A DNA stretch of 16,502 bases from an uncultured Actinomycetes bacterium (lineage in GTDB: Bacteria > Actinomycetota > Thermoleophilia > Gaiellales > Gaiellaceae), in contig CAIYXH010000107.1 in NCBI GenBank assembly GCA_903930195.1, positions 1 through 16,502 on the forward strand, given 5' to 3'. The position numbers were made by a program, and so were the translations under genes. Below are positions 1-6,302 of this stretch, in pieces; the first letter of the stretch is position 1, and each line of letters opens with the position of its first letter. A model generated the notes under the pieces. It saw nothing but the letters and a program-made list of their open reading frames with translations. It made no database searches and had not been told where the DNA came from.

Positions 1-676
1 CTGCGAGGGCTGCGGCCTCGGCCTGGCTCACGGCTGCCGCACTCTCGTCGCGGCGCTGTTCGAGGCCCGTGAGGAGCGACGAACGCTGGTCGCGCGCGTC
101 CGTGAGGGCGTTCGTCGTCGCGGTCTCCTCGGCGGCGGCAGCGTCGAGCCGGTCGGCGCGGATCCGCAGCTCGCCGGAGACCCGGCGGAGGTGCTGCTCG
201 GAGCGGCGCACCTGGTCGATCACGTCGTTGTTCAGCGACGTCACGCGCTCGATGTTGTCGAGCTGCGTCATCGCGTCGCCGAGCGACCGGGCGCCGAAGA
301 AGAGCTCGAGCGCCGAGGTATTGCCGTGGTCGTAGAGGAAGCGGAGACGGACCGCAAGCTGATGCTCCGACACGCTCGTGTCGACGCGGGCGAGCTGCAG
401 CTCGTGCTGCAGCAGCCGCCGCTGGACGGAGAGCTTCTGCACCTGGCTCTGGAGCGAGCCGAGACGGGAGTTCGCCGCGGTGACCCGCGCGTCGAGGGAG
501 TAGAGGCTCAGCGCAGCCGAGCGCGTCTGATGCGAGAGCGCCGCGTGCTCGGCGCGGAGTTGCCCGAGCCGCGCACCGTTGCCGGCGTCGCCGCTCGGGG
601 CCAGCGCGAGCACGGCGCACGACACGGCGAACACGCCGAGCAGCCGCCGGCCGGATGGGGGTGCCAGGCCGCGCAC
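1..676 (-). CDS. Secreted PcsB-like coiled-coil protein, probable cell-wall hydrolase or activator (3' end outside window)
   Basis: The minus strand is open from a GTG at 676 to the left edge, giving 225 visible codons. An in-frame TAA lies shortly upstream, and 676 is the only good start before the signal peptide. Residues 1-27 form a signal peptide: arginines, then a hydrophobic LLGVFAVSCAVLALA core. The rest is a long, Gln/Leu/Arg/Ala-rich coiled coil. Residues about 106-144 (QLAVRLRFLYDHG, then LELFFGARSLGDAM) closely match residues 101-139 of the divergent neighbour at 846. That segment is typical of the N-terminal domain of PcsB/CwlO-like peptidoglycan hydrolases and their FtsX-linked regulators. 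The C-terminal domain (NlpC/P60, M23 or other) is outside the window, so the enzymatic activity is unknown. A TACGGT box sits 9 bases upstream of the start and there is no Shine-Dalgarno sequence. Confidence 0.85.
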   Translation of the reverse strand, partial: MRGLAPPSGRRLLGVFAVSCAVLALAPSGDAGNGARLGQLRAEHAALSHQTRSAALSLYSLDARVTAANSRLGSLQSQVQKLSVQRRLLQHELQLARVDTSVSEHQLAVRLRFLYDHGNTSALELFFGARSLGDAMTQLDNIERVTSLNNDVIDQVRRSEQHLRRVSGELRIRADRLDAAAAEETATTNALTDARDQRSSLLTGLEQRRDESAAAVSQAEAAALA

Positions 677-685
677 GGGCCGAGG

Positions 686-691
686 ACCGTA
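686..691 (-). promoter_or_regulatory. Candidate -10 box (TACGGT) for the coiled-coil gene at 676
   Basis: A TANNNT hexamer ends 9 bases before the GTG start on the minus strand. No clear -35 or Shine-Dalgarno sequence is visible, which fits a leaderless or nearly leaderless transcript. Motif match only. Confidence 0.35.
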
Positions 692-755
692 CCACAGCTC
701 CGGCCCACTTCGGGGTAGATTTCGACAGACTTATGCAGACTGCGGTACGGAAGAG

Positions 756-784
756 TTGAACCCGTCCGCAGACGTTGCTAACGT
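756..784 (+). promoter_or_regulatory. Candidate sigma70-type promoter for the NlpC/P60 gene
   Basis: TTGAAC at 756-761 is separated by exactly 17 bases from TAACGT at 779-784. Transcription would begin near 791 and leave a leader of about 55 bases before the ATG at 846. It lies in the 169-base divergent region between the two coiled-coil genes. Motif match only. Confidence 0.4.
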
Positions 785-845
785 GCCCGACTCGTGACGT
801 GCCGGCCTCAACCGGTGTGCCCGTCCCGCAAACGTCCCGAGGCTC

Positions 846-1985
846 ATGCGTAGGTTGCACGAGTCCGGTTTGAAGCGGGTTCTGGCGCCGTTCATGCTCG
901 TCGGAGTGCTCGCGGCTCTCGTCGTGGCGGCGTCCGCGACCGCAAATCCGAGTCCGTCGATCTCTGCAAAGCAGGCTGAGGCGAACCAGGTTCTTGCCCA
1001 GATTAACGATCTCGACACGTCGCTGAACATCGCGGACGAGAAGCTCAACTTCGCGAACGTCAAGCTGCAGCAGGTCCAGCACGACATCGGGGTCAACCAG
1101 CACGAGCTTGTCGTCGCCCGGCACAACCTCCTTCAGAGCCGCCGCCAGATCGCGAAGCGGCTCGTGACGCTCTACACCTCCGGCTCGTCCTCGACCCTCG
1201 AGATCATCCTCGGCGCGAAGAACATCGACGACGTGCTCAGCGGGCTCGACACCCAGAGCCGCGTCTCCTCGCTCGATGCCCAGGTGAGCGGTGAGGTGCT
1301 CCGGTTCGGCAGCGCCGTCAAGACTCGCTCGGTCGCACTCAAGCAGGAGCAGCACGAGGTCACGCAGCTCGTCGCCCAGCGGCGGGCGCAGGCGAACGTG
1401 ATCTCGGTGCGCATGGGCGAGCGCAAGCATCTCCTCTCGTCCCTGAACGGCGAGATCCAGCGGCTGATCTCCGAGCAGGAGGCCCGCGAGGTCGCGGCCG
1501 CGCAGGCAGCGCGCGAGCGCGCCGTCGAGGCGCAGAGCAAGCGCCAGACGGCATACGCCGCAGCCGCCGACGCGAGCGCCGTGGGAGCCACGGCCGTGAC
1601 GCCCGAGGGCTCCAGCGTGATCGCCTCCTCGCCGTACCAGAATGTCGTCAGCTACGCCCTCAGCCAGCTCGGCGTCCCGTACGTCTGGGCCGGCTCCACT
1701 CCGGGCGGCGGCTTCGACTGCTCCGGCCTCGTGATGTGGTCGTACGCGCAGATCGGCGTCTCGCTGCCGCACTCGTCCTACGCGATGATGGGCATGGGCG
1801 TTTCGGTGCCCCAGGACGAGCTGCAGCCGGGCGATCTCGTCTTCTTCGAGGGCGGCGGCCACGTCGGCATCTACATCGGCAACGGTGAGTTCGTCCACGC
1901 GCCGCACACCGGCACCGTCGTCCAGGTCTCGAGCCTCTCCGGCTCGTACTCCTGGGGCTTCGCCGGCGCCCGCCGCATCCTCTAG
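846..1985 (+). CDS. Secreted coiled-coil NlpC/P60 peptidoglycan endopeptidase
   Basis: This 379-residue protein is probably exported to cut peptide stems in peptidoglycan. Residues 1-34 form a signal peptide ending near ASATA. Residues about 40-235 form a PcsB/CwlO-like coiled coil, with QIAKRLVTLYTSG and LEIILGAKNIDDVL at 101-130. A short Ala/Ser linker leads to an NlpC/P60 domain at about 263-379. The catalytic Cys292 lies in FDCSGLV, His339 in GHVGIYIG, and the third residue is His351 in FVHAPH. The 12-residue spacing of the two histidines matches E. coli Spr (H119, H131). The layout resembles actinobacterial RipA/RipC-type hydrolases, whose coiled coils usually restrain the catalytic domain. 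The ATG at 846 has GAGG only 3 bases upstream, but it gives a complete basic n-region. It is divergent from a paralogue at 1-676. Confidence 0.93.
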   Translation: MRRLHESGLKRVLAPFMLVGVLAALVVAASATANPSPSISAKQAEANQVLAQINDLDTSLNIADEKLNFANVKLQQVQHDIGVNQHELVVARHNLLQSRRQIAKRLVTLYTSGSSSTLEIILGAKNIDDVLSGLDTQSRVSSLDAQVSGEVLRFGSAVKTRSVALKQEQHEVTQLVAQRRAQANVISVRMGERKHLLSSLNGEIQRLISEQEAREVAAAQAARERAVEAQSKRQTAYAAAADASAVGATAVTPEGSSVIASSPYQNVVSYALSQLGVPYVWAGSTPGGGFDCSGLVMWSYAQIGVSLPHSSYAMMGMGVSVPQDELQPGDLVFFEGGGHVGIYIGNGEFVHAPHTGTVVQVSSLSGSYSWGFAGARRIL

Positions 1986-2055
1986 GACCTCGCGGGTTAG
2001 CAGGAGGCCGGGGCGGGGGAACGAACTCCCTGGACCCCTAGACTTTCCCTGACTC

Positions 2056-2898
2056 GTGCGCACATCCTGGAACGGCAGCATCTCCTTCGGCCTCGTCAGC
2101 ATCCCGGTCGGGCTCGCGCCTGCGACGGCGTCGTCCGCCCGGCAGTCGGACGTCTCGTTCAGGCTGCTGCACCGTGAGTGCCTGCAGCCGATCAAACAGA
2201 AGCGCTGGTGCCCCGTGCACGACGTCGAGGTCGGCCCCGACGACATCGTCAAGGGCTGGGAGGTCTCGAAGGGACAGTTCGTGCCGATCGAGGAGGCGGA
2301 GCTCGAGTCGCTCGAGCAGCACGACACCTCGCGCGCGATCGCGATCACCCGCTTCGTGCCGGCCGGCGAGATCGATCCGATCTACTTCGATCGCAGTTAC
2401 TACCTGGTGCCCGCGGGCACCGAAGCGCAGCGCCGGCCGTACGCGCTGCTCCTCGCCGCGATGGCCGACGCCGGGACGATCGGGCTCGGCTCGTTCGTCC
2501 TCGCCGGCAAGGAGAAGCTCTGCGGCATCCGCGCCAAGGGCGACGCGCTCGTGCTCGAGACGCTGTTCGTCGCCGAGGACGTGAAGGCGCAGGACGAGAT
2601 CGACGAGGCGGTCTCGGCCACGAAGGTGAAGAAGGAGGAGCTCACGCTCGCCCGCCAGATCATCGCCGGGCTCGAGGGGAGCTTCGACCCGGCCGAGCTG
2701 AAGAGCGACTACCGCACGTCGCTGCGCGAGCTGCTCCAGGCGAAGCTCGAGGGGCACGAGCTGCCGGCCGTCGAGCCCGAGCCGGAGACGGCGCCGGTGA
2801 TCGACCTGATGGAGGCCCTCCGCGCCTGGGTCGAGGCGGCGAAGGCCCCGAAGGGCAAGCCTGCCGCGCGCAGGCGCGCAGCGGCAGGCTCGAAGTAG
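2056..2898 (+). CDS. ku: Bacterial Ku protein, NHEJ DNA end-binding
   Basis: The 280-residue protein begins MRTSWNGSISFGLVSIPVGL, the hallmark N-terminus of bacterial Ku, so the GTG at 2056 is well supported. The Ku core covers about residues 1-255 and includes YYLVPAG and later KEELTLARQII. The homodimeric ring threads onto double-strand ends and recruits LigD for non-homologous end joining. The C-terminus after about 262 is a short Lys/Arg/Ala/Pro-rich tail (KGKPAARRRAAAGSK) of the kind that adds DNA contacts or ligase recruitment in some Ku proteins. No ligD or polymerase/nuclease partner lies in this window. TAGACT lies 11 bases upstream and no Shine-Dalgarno sequence is visible. The stop is only 3 bases from the convergent small gene at 2902. 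Confidence 0.95.
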   Translation: MRTSWNGSISFGLVSIPVGLAPATASSARQSDVSFRLLHRECLQPIKQKRWCPVHDVEVGPDDIVKGWEVSKGQFVPIEEAELESLEQHDTSRAIAITRFVPAGEIDPIYFDRSYYLVPAGTEAQRRPYALLLAAMADAGTIGLGSFVLAGKEKLCGIRAKGDALVLETLFVAEDVKAQDEIDEAVSATKVKKEELTLARQIIAGLEGSFDPAELKSDYRTSLRELLQAKLEGHELPAVEPEPETAPVIDLMEALRAWVEAAKAPKGKPAARRRAAAGSK

Positions 2899-2901
2899 GG
2901 G

Positions 2902-3072
2902 TTAGTGCTTCGGCGTGGCGCCCTGCGCCACGCGGACCTGCGCTTCGAACAGGGTCTTGTCGATCCGGCCGTGGTAGATCGGGACGTGCTGCTCGACGCA
3001 GATCCGGATCACGTCCTCGCGTGCGAGTCCGGTCTCCTCGGAGATCTCGTCGGGTGTCAGGTGGTTCGCCAT
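2902..3072 (-). CDS. Small HTH-like protein, 56 residues, function unknown
   Basis: The start is ATG at 3072, chosen because a strong Shine-Dalgarno sequence (AGAGGAG at 3081-3087) lies 8 bases upstream. A longer reading to 3144 would run through the terminator hairpin in front of the gene and is unlikely. The protein reads MANHLTPDEISEETGLARED and then VIRICVEQHVPIYHGRIDK. A helix, a turn at TGL and a second helix suggest a compact MerR/excisionase-like or homeodomain-like HTH, with YHGRIDKTLF as a possible wing or strand. There is no transmembrane segment, and only one cysteine (position 25). The family is not one I can name. Its long structured leader suggests regulated expression. Confidence 0.7.
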   Translation of the reverse strand: MANHLTPDEISEETGLAREDVIRICVEQHVPIYHGRIDKTLFEAQVRVAQGATPKH

Positions 3073-3099
3073 GCCATCGGCTCCTCTCTTTCGGGCACG

Positions 3100-3133
3100 A
3101 AAAAGCCCGCCACGCTCACTGCGTCGACGGGCT
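3100..3133 (-). terminator. Intrinsic terminator or attenuator hairpin upstream of the 56-residue gene
   Basis: On the minus strand, AGCCCG (3133-3128) pairs with CGGGCT (3109-3104). An inner ACGC/GCGT stem closes an AGTGA loop, and a run of five T (3104-3100) follows. This is a textbook Rho-independent terminator for minus-strand transcription. It lies between any upstream minus-strand promoter and the Shine-Dalgarno sequence at 3081-3087. The 3' arm (CGGGC) could instead pair with GCCCG at 3096-3092, an alternative fold that would undo the terminator. No other minus-strand gene ends here, so attenuation is the likely role. Confidence 0.6.
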
Positions 3134-3225
3134 CGTCCCTGCACTCGAATCTGTATGCGGAAGCGCCGCTCACCTCGCCGCCTCGACGAGATGCCTCCCG
3201 ATGAGCAACCTACTCACCGGGTGGA
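3134..3225 (-). ncRNA. Putative structured leader RNA (candidate riboregulator) of the 56-residue gene
   Basis: The region between tRNA-Pro and the terminator has no plausible gene. Read on the minus strand, 3221-3197 forms a 9-bp stem, CCCGGTGAG with CTCATCGGG around a TAGGTTG loop. One pair is a G-U wobble that would be an A-C mismatch on the plus strand, which suggests minus-strand transcription. A second small hairpin (GCGG/CCGC) follows, then the terminator at 3133-3100. I could not match it to the TPP, FMN, cobalamin, SAM, glycine, ZTP, yybP-ykoY, GEMM or T-box consensus from memory. Its boundaries and function are inferred. Confidence 0.4.
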
Positions 3226-3273
3226 CGATAAACGACGCTACGGGGCTTGCGTCGGCCCGCGCCGCGAAGACGC

Positions 3274-3279
3274 TACGAT
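3274..3279 (+). promoter_or_regulatory. Candidate -10 box (TACGAT) of tRNA-Pro
   Basis: TACGAT lies 12 bases before the mature tRNA 5' end, so transcription would begin a few bases upstream of the tRNA. A TTGCGT at 3247-3252 is 21 bases upstream, too far for a standard -35. Confidence 0.35.
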
Positions 3280-3291
3280 TTCCCGCGGTCG

Positions 3292-3365
3292 CGGGGTGTG
3301 GCGCAGCCTGGTAGCGCGCTCCGTTCGGGTCGGAGAGGCCCCCAGTTCAAATCTGGGCACCCCGA
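3292..3365 (+). tRNA. tRNA-Pro (anticodon CGG)
   Basis: A complete 74-base cloverleaf is visible. The acceptor stem CGGGGTG (3292-3298) pairs with CACCCCG (3358-3364), followed by discriminator A at 3365. The D stem is GCGC/GCGC. The anticodon stem CTCCG/CGGAG closes the loop TTCGGGT, with anticodon CGG at 3326-3328. The T arm is CCCAG-TTCAAAT-CTGGG. The 3' CCA is not encoded and must be added by CCA-transferase. It decodes CCG, a frequent proline codon in such a GC-rich genome. Confidence 0.97.
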
Positions 3366-3376
3366 TCGATGGTGAA

Positions 3377-3405
3377 GGAGGGACAGGGCTCAGCCCTGTC
3401 CCTCC
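3377..3405. repeat. Perfect 14-bp inverted repeat, likely tRNA terminator or REP-like palindrome
   Basis: GGAGGGACAGGGCT (3377-3390) and AGCCCTGTCCCTCC (3392-3405) are exact reverse complements with a single C between them. As RNA this gives a stem of about 12-13 bp with a small loop. No T run follows on either strand, so it is a non-canonical GC-rich terminator at best. It begins 12 bases after the tRNA and ends 7 bases before the presumed -10 box of the next gene. Palindromes of this kind can also be dispersed intergenic repeats; no second copy lies in this window. Confidence 0.6.
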
Positions 3406-3411
3406 CGTGCC

Positions 3412-3417
3412 TATGCT
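3412..3417 (+). promoter_or_regulatory. Candidate -10 box (TATGCT) for the HAD-cupin-cupin operon
   Basis: TATGCT ends 6 bases before the ATG at 3424. With no Shine-Dalgarno sequence, this spacing puts the transcription start at or next to the start codon, as in leaderless actinobacterial genes. No -35 is recognisable because that region is the palindrome at 3377-3405. Confidence 0.4.
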
Positions 3418-3423
3418 CGGACG

Positions 3424-4107
3424 ATGCTGCGCGCGGTCGTCTTCGACGTCGATTTCACCCTGGCCCGGCCGGGCCCCGACCTCGGGCCCGACGGCTATCG
3501 CACGCTCGGGCTCCGCTACGGCCTCGACCTCGATCCGGCGCGGTTCGAGACCGCCCGGGCAACGGCGTTCGCCGAGGTCGAGCGGCATCCGGAGCTCGAC
3601 CATGACGAGGAGATCTGGGTGCTCTTCACCGAGCGGATCATCATCGGCATGGGCGGCAGCGGCGACACATACACCGCCGCGGTCGAGATGGAGCGGCGCT
3701 GGGGGCACTCGCACCACTTCGAGCTCTACGACGACGCGCTGCCCGCCCTCGCCGAGCTGAAGCGCCTGGGCCTTCGCGTCGGCCTGCTCTCGAACTCGGC
3801 GCGGAGCCTCCCGGAGTTCGTGGTCCATCACGGGATCGACGCCGACGCGGTGCTGACCTCGTTCGCCCACGGGAAGACGAAGCCGCACGCCTCGATCTTC
3901 CAGGCGATGCTCGACCTGCTCGAAATAGAGGCTGCAGAGGCCGCGATGGTCGGCGACACGATCGAGGACGACGTAAAGGGTGCGCTCGCGGTGGGGATGC
4001 AGGCGATCCTCCTCGACCGCGACGGCCGGCACCCTGAGGTCGAGGGGACGCTCTCGTCGCTCGCAGAGTTGCCCGCGCGGCTTGGGTTCGCGGCCGAGCG
4101 GGAATAA
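3424..4107 (+). CDS. HAD-superfamily hydrolase (phosphatase)
   Basis: This 227-residue protein has all four HAD motifs. Motif I is FDVDFTL, with nucleophile Asp8 and acid/base Asp10. Motif II is Ser123 in LLSNSA. Motif III is Lys153 in KTKPHASIF. Motif IV is GDTIEDD at 177-183, which binds Mg2+. The helical cap inserted between motifs I and II (about 15-100) is the C1 type seen in phosphoglycolate phosphatases and small-molecule HAD phosphatases. The substrate cannot be read from the sequence. The Phe between Asp10 and Thr12 of motif I (DxDFT rather than DxDGT) is unusual. The gene ends 9 bases before the first cupin and probably leads a three-gene operon. Confidence 0.9.
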   Translation: MLRAVVFDVDFTLARPGPDLGPDGYRTLGLRYGLDLDPARFETARATAFAEVERHPELDHDEEIWVLFTERIIIGMGGSGDTYTAAVEMERRWGHSHHFELYDDALPALAELKRLGLRVGLLSNSARSLPEFVVHHGIDADAVLTSFAHGKTKPHASIFQAMLDLLEIEAAEAAMVGDTIEDDVKGALAVGMQAILLDRDGRHPEVEGTLSSLAELPARLGFAAERE

Positions 4108-4116
4108 GGTGCGGTG

Positions 4117-4566
4117 ATGCGCCGCGTCAACCTCCTCCGGCCGGAGTTCGACCACGACCTCGATCGCCCCGGCTATCGCTGGCAGGCGGCGACGGTCGGC
4201 AAGCAGCTGGGTGCCGACCAGCTCGGCGCGACGCTGTACGTCCTCGACGAGGGCGCCGGCACGTTCCCGCATCACTTCCACCACGCGATGGAGGAGCTGG
4301 TGCTCGTCGTCTCCGGCGCGCCGGTGCTCCGCTCCGCCGAAGGTGAGCGAACGCTGGCGCCGGGCGACGTCGTCAGCTTCCCGACCGGCCCGGACGGGGC
4401 ACACAGCCTCGTCGGCCCGGGCGCGGTGCTGCTCATCTCGGCGAGCGCGTCCCTCGAAGCGATCGAGTATCCGGAGATCGGGAAGCTTGGCGTGAGCCCG
4501 CCGGGAAAGATCTTCCGCGCCGACGACGCGGTCCCCTACTGGGACGGCGACGAGGGCGGGGCGTAG
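4117..4566 (+). CDS. Cupin-domain protein, first of a tandem pair
   Basis: This is a single-domain cupin of 149 residues. The metal-binding set appears to be His53 and His55 (HFH), Glu59 and His96 in GPDGAHS. A GDVVSFPTGPDGAH strand-turn follows the pattern LAPGD. The ATG at 4117 is preferred to the GTG immediately before it because AAGG (4106-4109) is better spaced. The C-terminus has EYPEIGKLGV and ends YWDGDE, matching the second cupin (VYPDSNKVGV, YFDGE), so the two are tandem paralogues. It may be a small-molecule isomerase, dioxygenase or sugar-binding protein; no specific substrate can be assigned. Tight spacing to both neighbours suggests co-transcription with the HAD gene. Confidence 0.85.
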   Translation: MRRVNLLRPEFDHDLDRPGYRWQAATVGKQLGADQLGATLYVLDEGAGTFPHHFHHAMEELVLVVSGAPVLRSAEGERTLAPGDVVSFPTGPDGAHSLVGPGAVLLISASASLEAIEYPEIGKLGVSPPGKIFRADDAVPYWDGDEGGA

Positions 4567-4568
4567 AC

Positions 4569-5039
4569 GTGGGCGAGCTGGTCAACATCCTCGGCGCGGA
4601 GGTCGCGGGCGACGACACGGACCCCGACCGCTACCGCGCACTCATGCTCAGGGTAGGGCCGCTCCTCGGCGCGCGCGACCTCGGTCTCTCCGTCTACGAG
4701 CTCCCGCCCGGACAGAGCATCTGCCCGTACCACTTCGAGTATCCCGAGGAGGAGTGGCTGCTCGTCCTCGACGGCACGCCGACGCTTCGCCACCCGGAGG
4801 GCCACGACGTGCTCGAGCCCTGGGATCTCGTCTGCTTCCTCAGCGGCCCCACCGGCGCCCACAAGGTGACGAACCACACCGAGTCGACCGTCCGCGTGGC
4901 GATGCTCTCGACGAAGTCCGCGCTCGCGGTCTGCGTCTACCCCGACTCGAACAAGGTCGGCGTCTTCTCCGGCGACGGCGAGGTCGCCCACCGCTTCCGC
5001 CTTGACGCGAGCCTCGACTACTTCGACGGCGAGATCTAG
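4569..5039 (+). CDS. Cupin-domain protein, second of a tandem pair
   Basis: This 156-residue cupin starts at a GTG only 2 bases after the previous stop, so translation is probably coupled. The core reads PYHFEYPEEEWLLVLDG, then a GPTGAH motif with His98. Where the first cupin has HFH, this one has HFE (His55, Glu57), and three consecutive glutamates (60-62) follow, so the metal site differs. The pattern (EEWLLVLDG, PTLRHPEG, YPDSNKVGV, terminal YFDGE) matches a widespread bacterial cupin subgroup of unknown function. The two cupins could form a heterodimer or divide substrates. The gene ends 18 bases from the convergent acyl-CoA dehydrogenase. Confidence 0.87.
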   Translation: MGELVNILGAEVAGDDTDPDRYRALMLRVGPLLGARDLGLSVYELPPGQSICPYHFEYPEEEWLLVLDGTPTLRHPEGHDVLEPWDLVCFLSGPTGAHKVTNHTESTVRVAMLSTKSALAVCVYPDSNKVGVFSGDGEVAHRFRLDASLDYFDGEI

Positions 5040-5057
5040 CTGTCGCTCTCGATCGGG

Positions 5058-6296
5058 TCAGACCTGAGGGAACGAATGACGCGCGTGAACCGGCGCGAGC
5101 GCGGGCGCCCAGGAGCAGAGCGGGGAGACCTCGCCGCCGCGGCCGTTCAGGGCGCGGTAGCCGAGAGCGTGCTCGGCCTGGAGGAGCTTGTGGATCTGCG
5201 TCGTTCCCTCGTAGATGATCGGCGCGCGGGCGTTTCTGAAGTAGCGCTCGATCCCGACCTCGGCGCTGTACCCCGACGAGCCGAAGATCTGGATCGCAAG
5301 ATGCGCGGCTTCGAAGGCCGACTCGGTCGCGTGCCACTTCGCCAGTGACGTCTCACGGGTGCAGCGGCGGTCCATGTCCTTCATCCACGCCGCCTGCAGC
5401 ACGAGCAGCTTCGACGTCTCGTAGCCGAGCACCATCGTCGCGATCATGTCCTGGACGAACTGGTGGCGGCCGATCTCCTGGCCGAACGTCTTCCGCTCGC
5501 GCGCGTACTCGACCGCCCGCTCGAGACAGGCGCGGACGACGCCGCACGCGCCGGCCGCAACGGTGAAGCGGCCCTGGTCGAGCCCGTACATGGCGACCTC
5601 GAAGCCCTGCCCCTCCTCGCCGATCCGGTTCGTGACCGGCACCTCGACGTTGTCGAAGAAGAGCTCGCCCGTCGAGCCGGCCCAGATGCCGAGCTTGTGC
5701 TCCTGGTCCCGCGACGTGAGGCCCGGCATCCCCTGCTCGAGCACGAAGGCCGTGATGCCCTTGTGGCCCGCGTCGGGATCGGTCTTCGCGAAGACGAGGA
5801 GGTGATCGGCGACGGTTGCGTACGAGATCCAGCTCTTTTGCCCGTTGAGGATGTAGACGTCGCCTTCGCGGCGCGCGGTGGAGCGCATCGCGGCGACGTC
5901 CGAGCCCGCGTCCGGCTCGGTGAGCGCGAAGCAGGCGAGCTTCTCGCCCTTCGCCTGCGGGACGAGCCACCGCTGCTTCTGCTCCTCGCTCCCGTAGCGG
6001 AGCAGCGTCAGCGAGTTGAGGCCGACGTGCACCGAGATCAGCGTGCGGAACGCTGCCTCGCCGCGCTCGATCTCCTCGCACGCGAGCGCCTCGCAGACGA
6101 AGTCGAGGCCGGCGCCGCCGTACTCCTCCGGAATCACGATCCCGAGGATGCCCAGCTCGGCCATCCCGTCGACGATCCCGCGGTCGAGCCGATGCGCCAG
6201 GTCGTTCTCGACGGCCACCGGCAGGATCCGGTCGTCGACGAACGACCGCACCGTCTCCTGCAGCAGCCGCTGCTCCCCGGTGAGCGAAAAGTCCAC
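5058..6296 (-). CDS. Acyl-CoA dehydrogenase family flavoprotein
   Basis: This 412-residue protein has the full ACAD fold: an N-terminal helical domain (MDFSLTGEQRLLQETVRSF), the middle beta domain with FALTEPDAGSD, and a C-terminal helical domain with RKTFGQEIGRHQ and QIFGSSGYSAE. The catalytic base is predicted to be about Glu363 in IIYEGTTQIH, the position used in short- and medium-chain enzymes. It oxidises acyl-CoA to enoyl-CoA with FAD, passing electrons to ETF. Chain-length preference cannot be read here. About 30 residues follow the usual family end (ALGYR) as a tail rich in Pro, Ala and His. The start is GTG at 6296, with TAGGCT 6 bases upstream and no good Shine-Dalgarno sequence. 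The adjacent gene is divergent. Confidence 0.94.
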   Translation of the reverse strand: MDFSLTGEQRLLQETVRSFVDDRILPVAVENDLAHRLDRGIVDGMAELGILGIVIPEEYGGAGLDFVCEALACEEIERGEAAFRTLISVHVGLNSLTLLRYGSEEQKQRWLVPQAKGEKLACFALTEPDAGSDVAAMRSTARREGDVYILNGQKSWISYATVADHLLVFAKTDPDAGHKGITAFVLEQGMPGLTSRDQEHKLGIWAGSTGELFFDNVEVPVTNRIGEEGQGFEVAMYGLDQGRFTVAAGACGVVRACLERAVEYARERKTFGQEIGRHQFVQDMIATMVLGYETSKLLVLQAAWMKDMDRRCTRETSLAKWHATESAFEAAHLAIQIFGSSGYSAEVGIERYFRNARAPIIYEGTTQIHKLLQAEHALGYRALNGRGGEVSPLCSWAPALAPVHARHSFPQV

Positions 6297-6302
6297 CTCG
6301 GA

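Noticed and set aside
3073..3144. A longer 80-residue start for the small HTH-like protein
   Set aside because: The extra residues would be coded through the terminator hairpin, and the strong Shine-Dalgarno sequence sits at the inner ATG (3072).
3134..3225. A possible second tRNA on the minus strand, because of GATTCGAGT
   Set aside because: The T-loop-like bases lack complementary flanking stems, and no acceptor stem or anticodon arm can be formed.
2178..3314. A 378-residue plus-strand frame overlapping ku
   Set aside because: It is a shifted reading of ku and then of the intergenic leader. It is low-complexity Arg/Ala/Gly and ends inside tRNA-Pro.
3292..3405. tRNA-Pro plus palindrome as an integration site for a mobile element
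   Set aside because: No integrase, excisionase or partial tRNA repeat is visible nearby, and flanking genes look like ordinary chromosome. The 56-residue HTH-like protein alone is not enough to suggest an element.
3238..4404. A 388-residue open frame on the minus strand
   Set aside because: It runs through tRNA-Pro and opposite the HAD and cupin genes. It has no signature motifs and is explained by scarce stop codons at this GC content.
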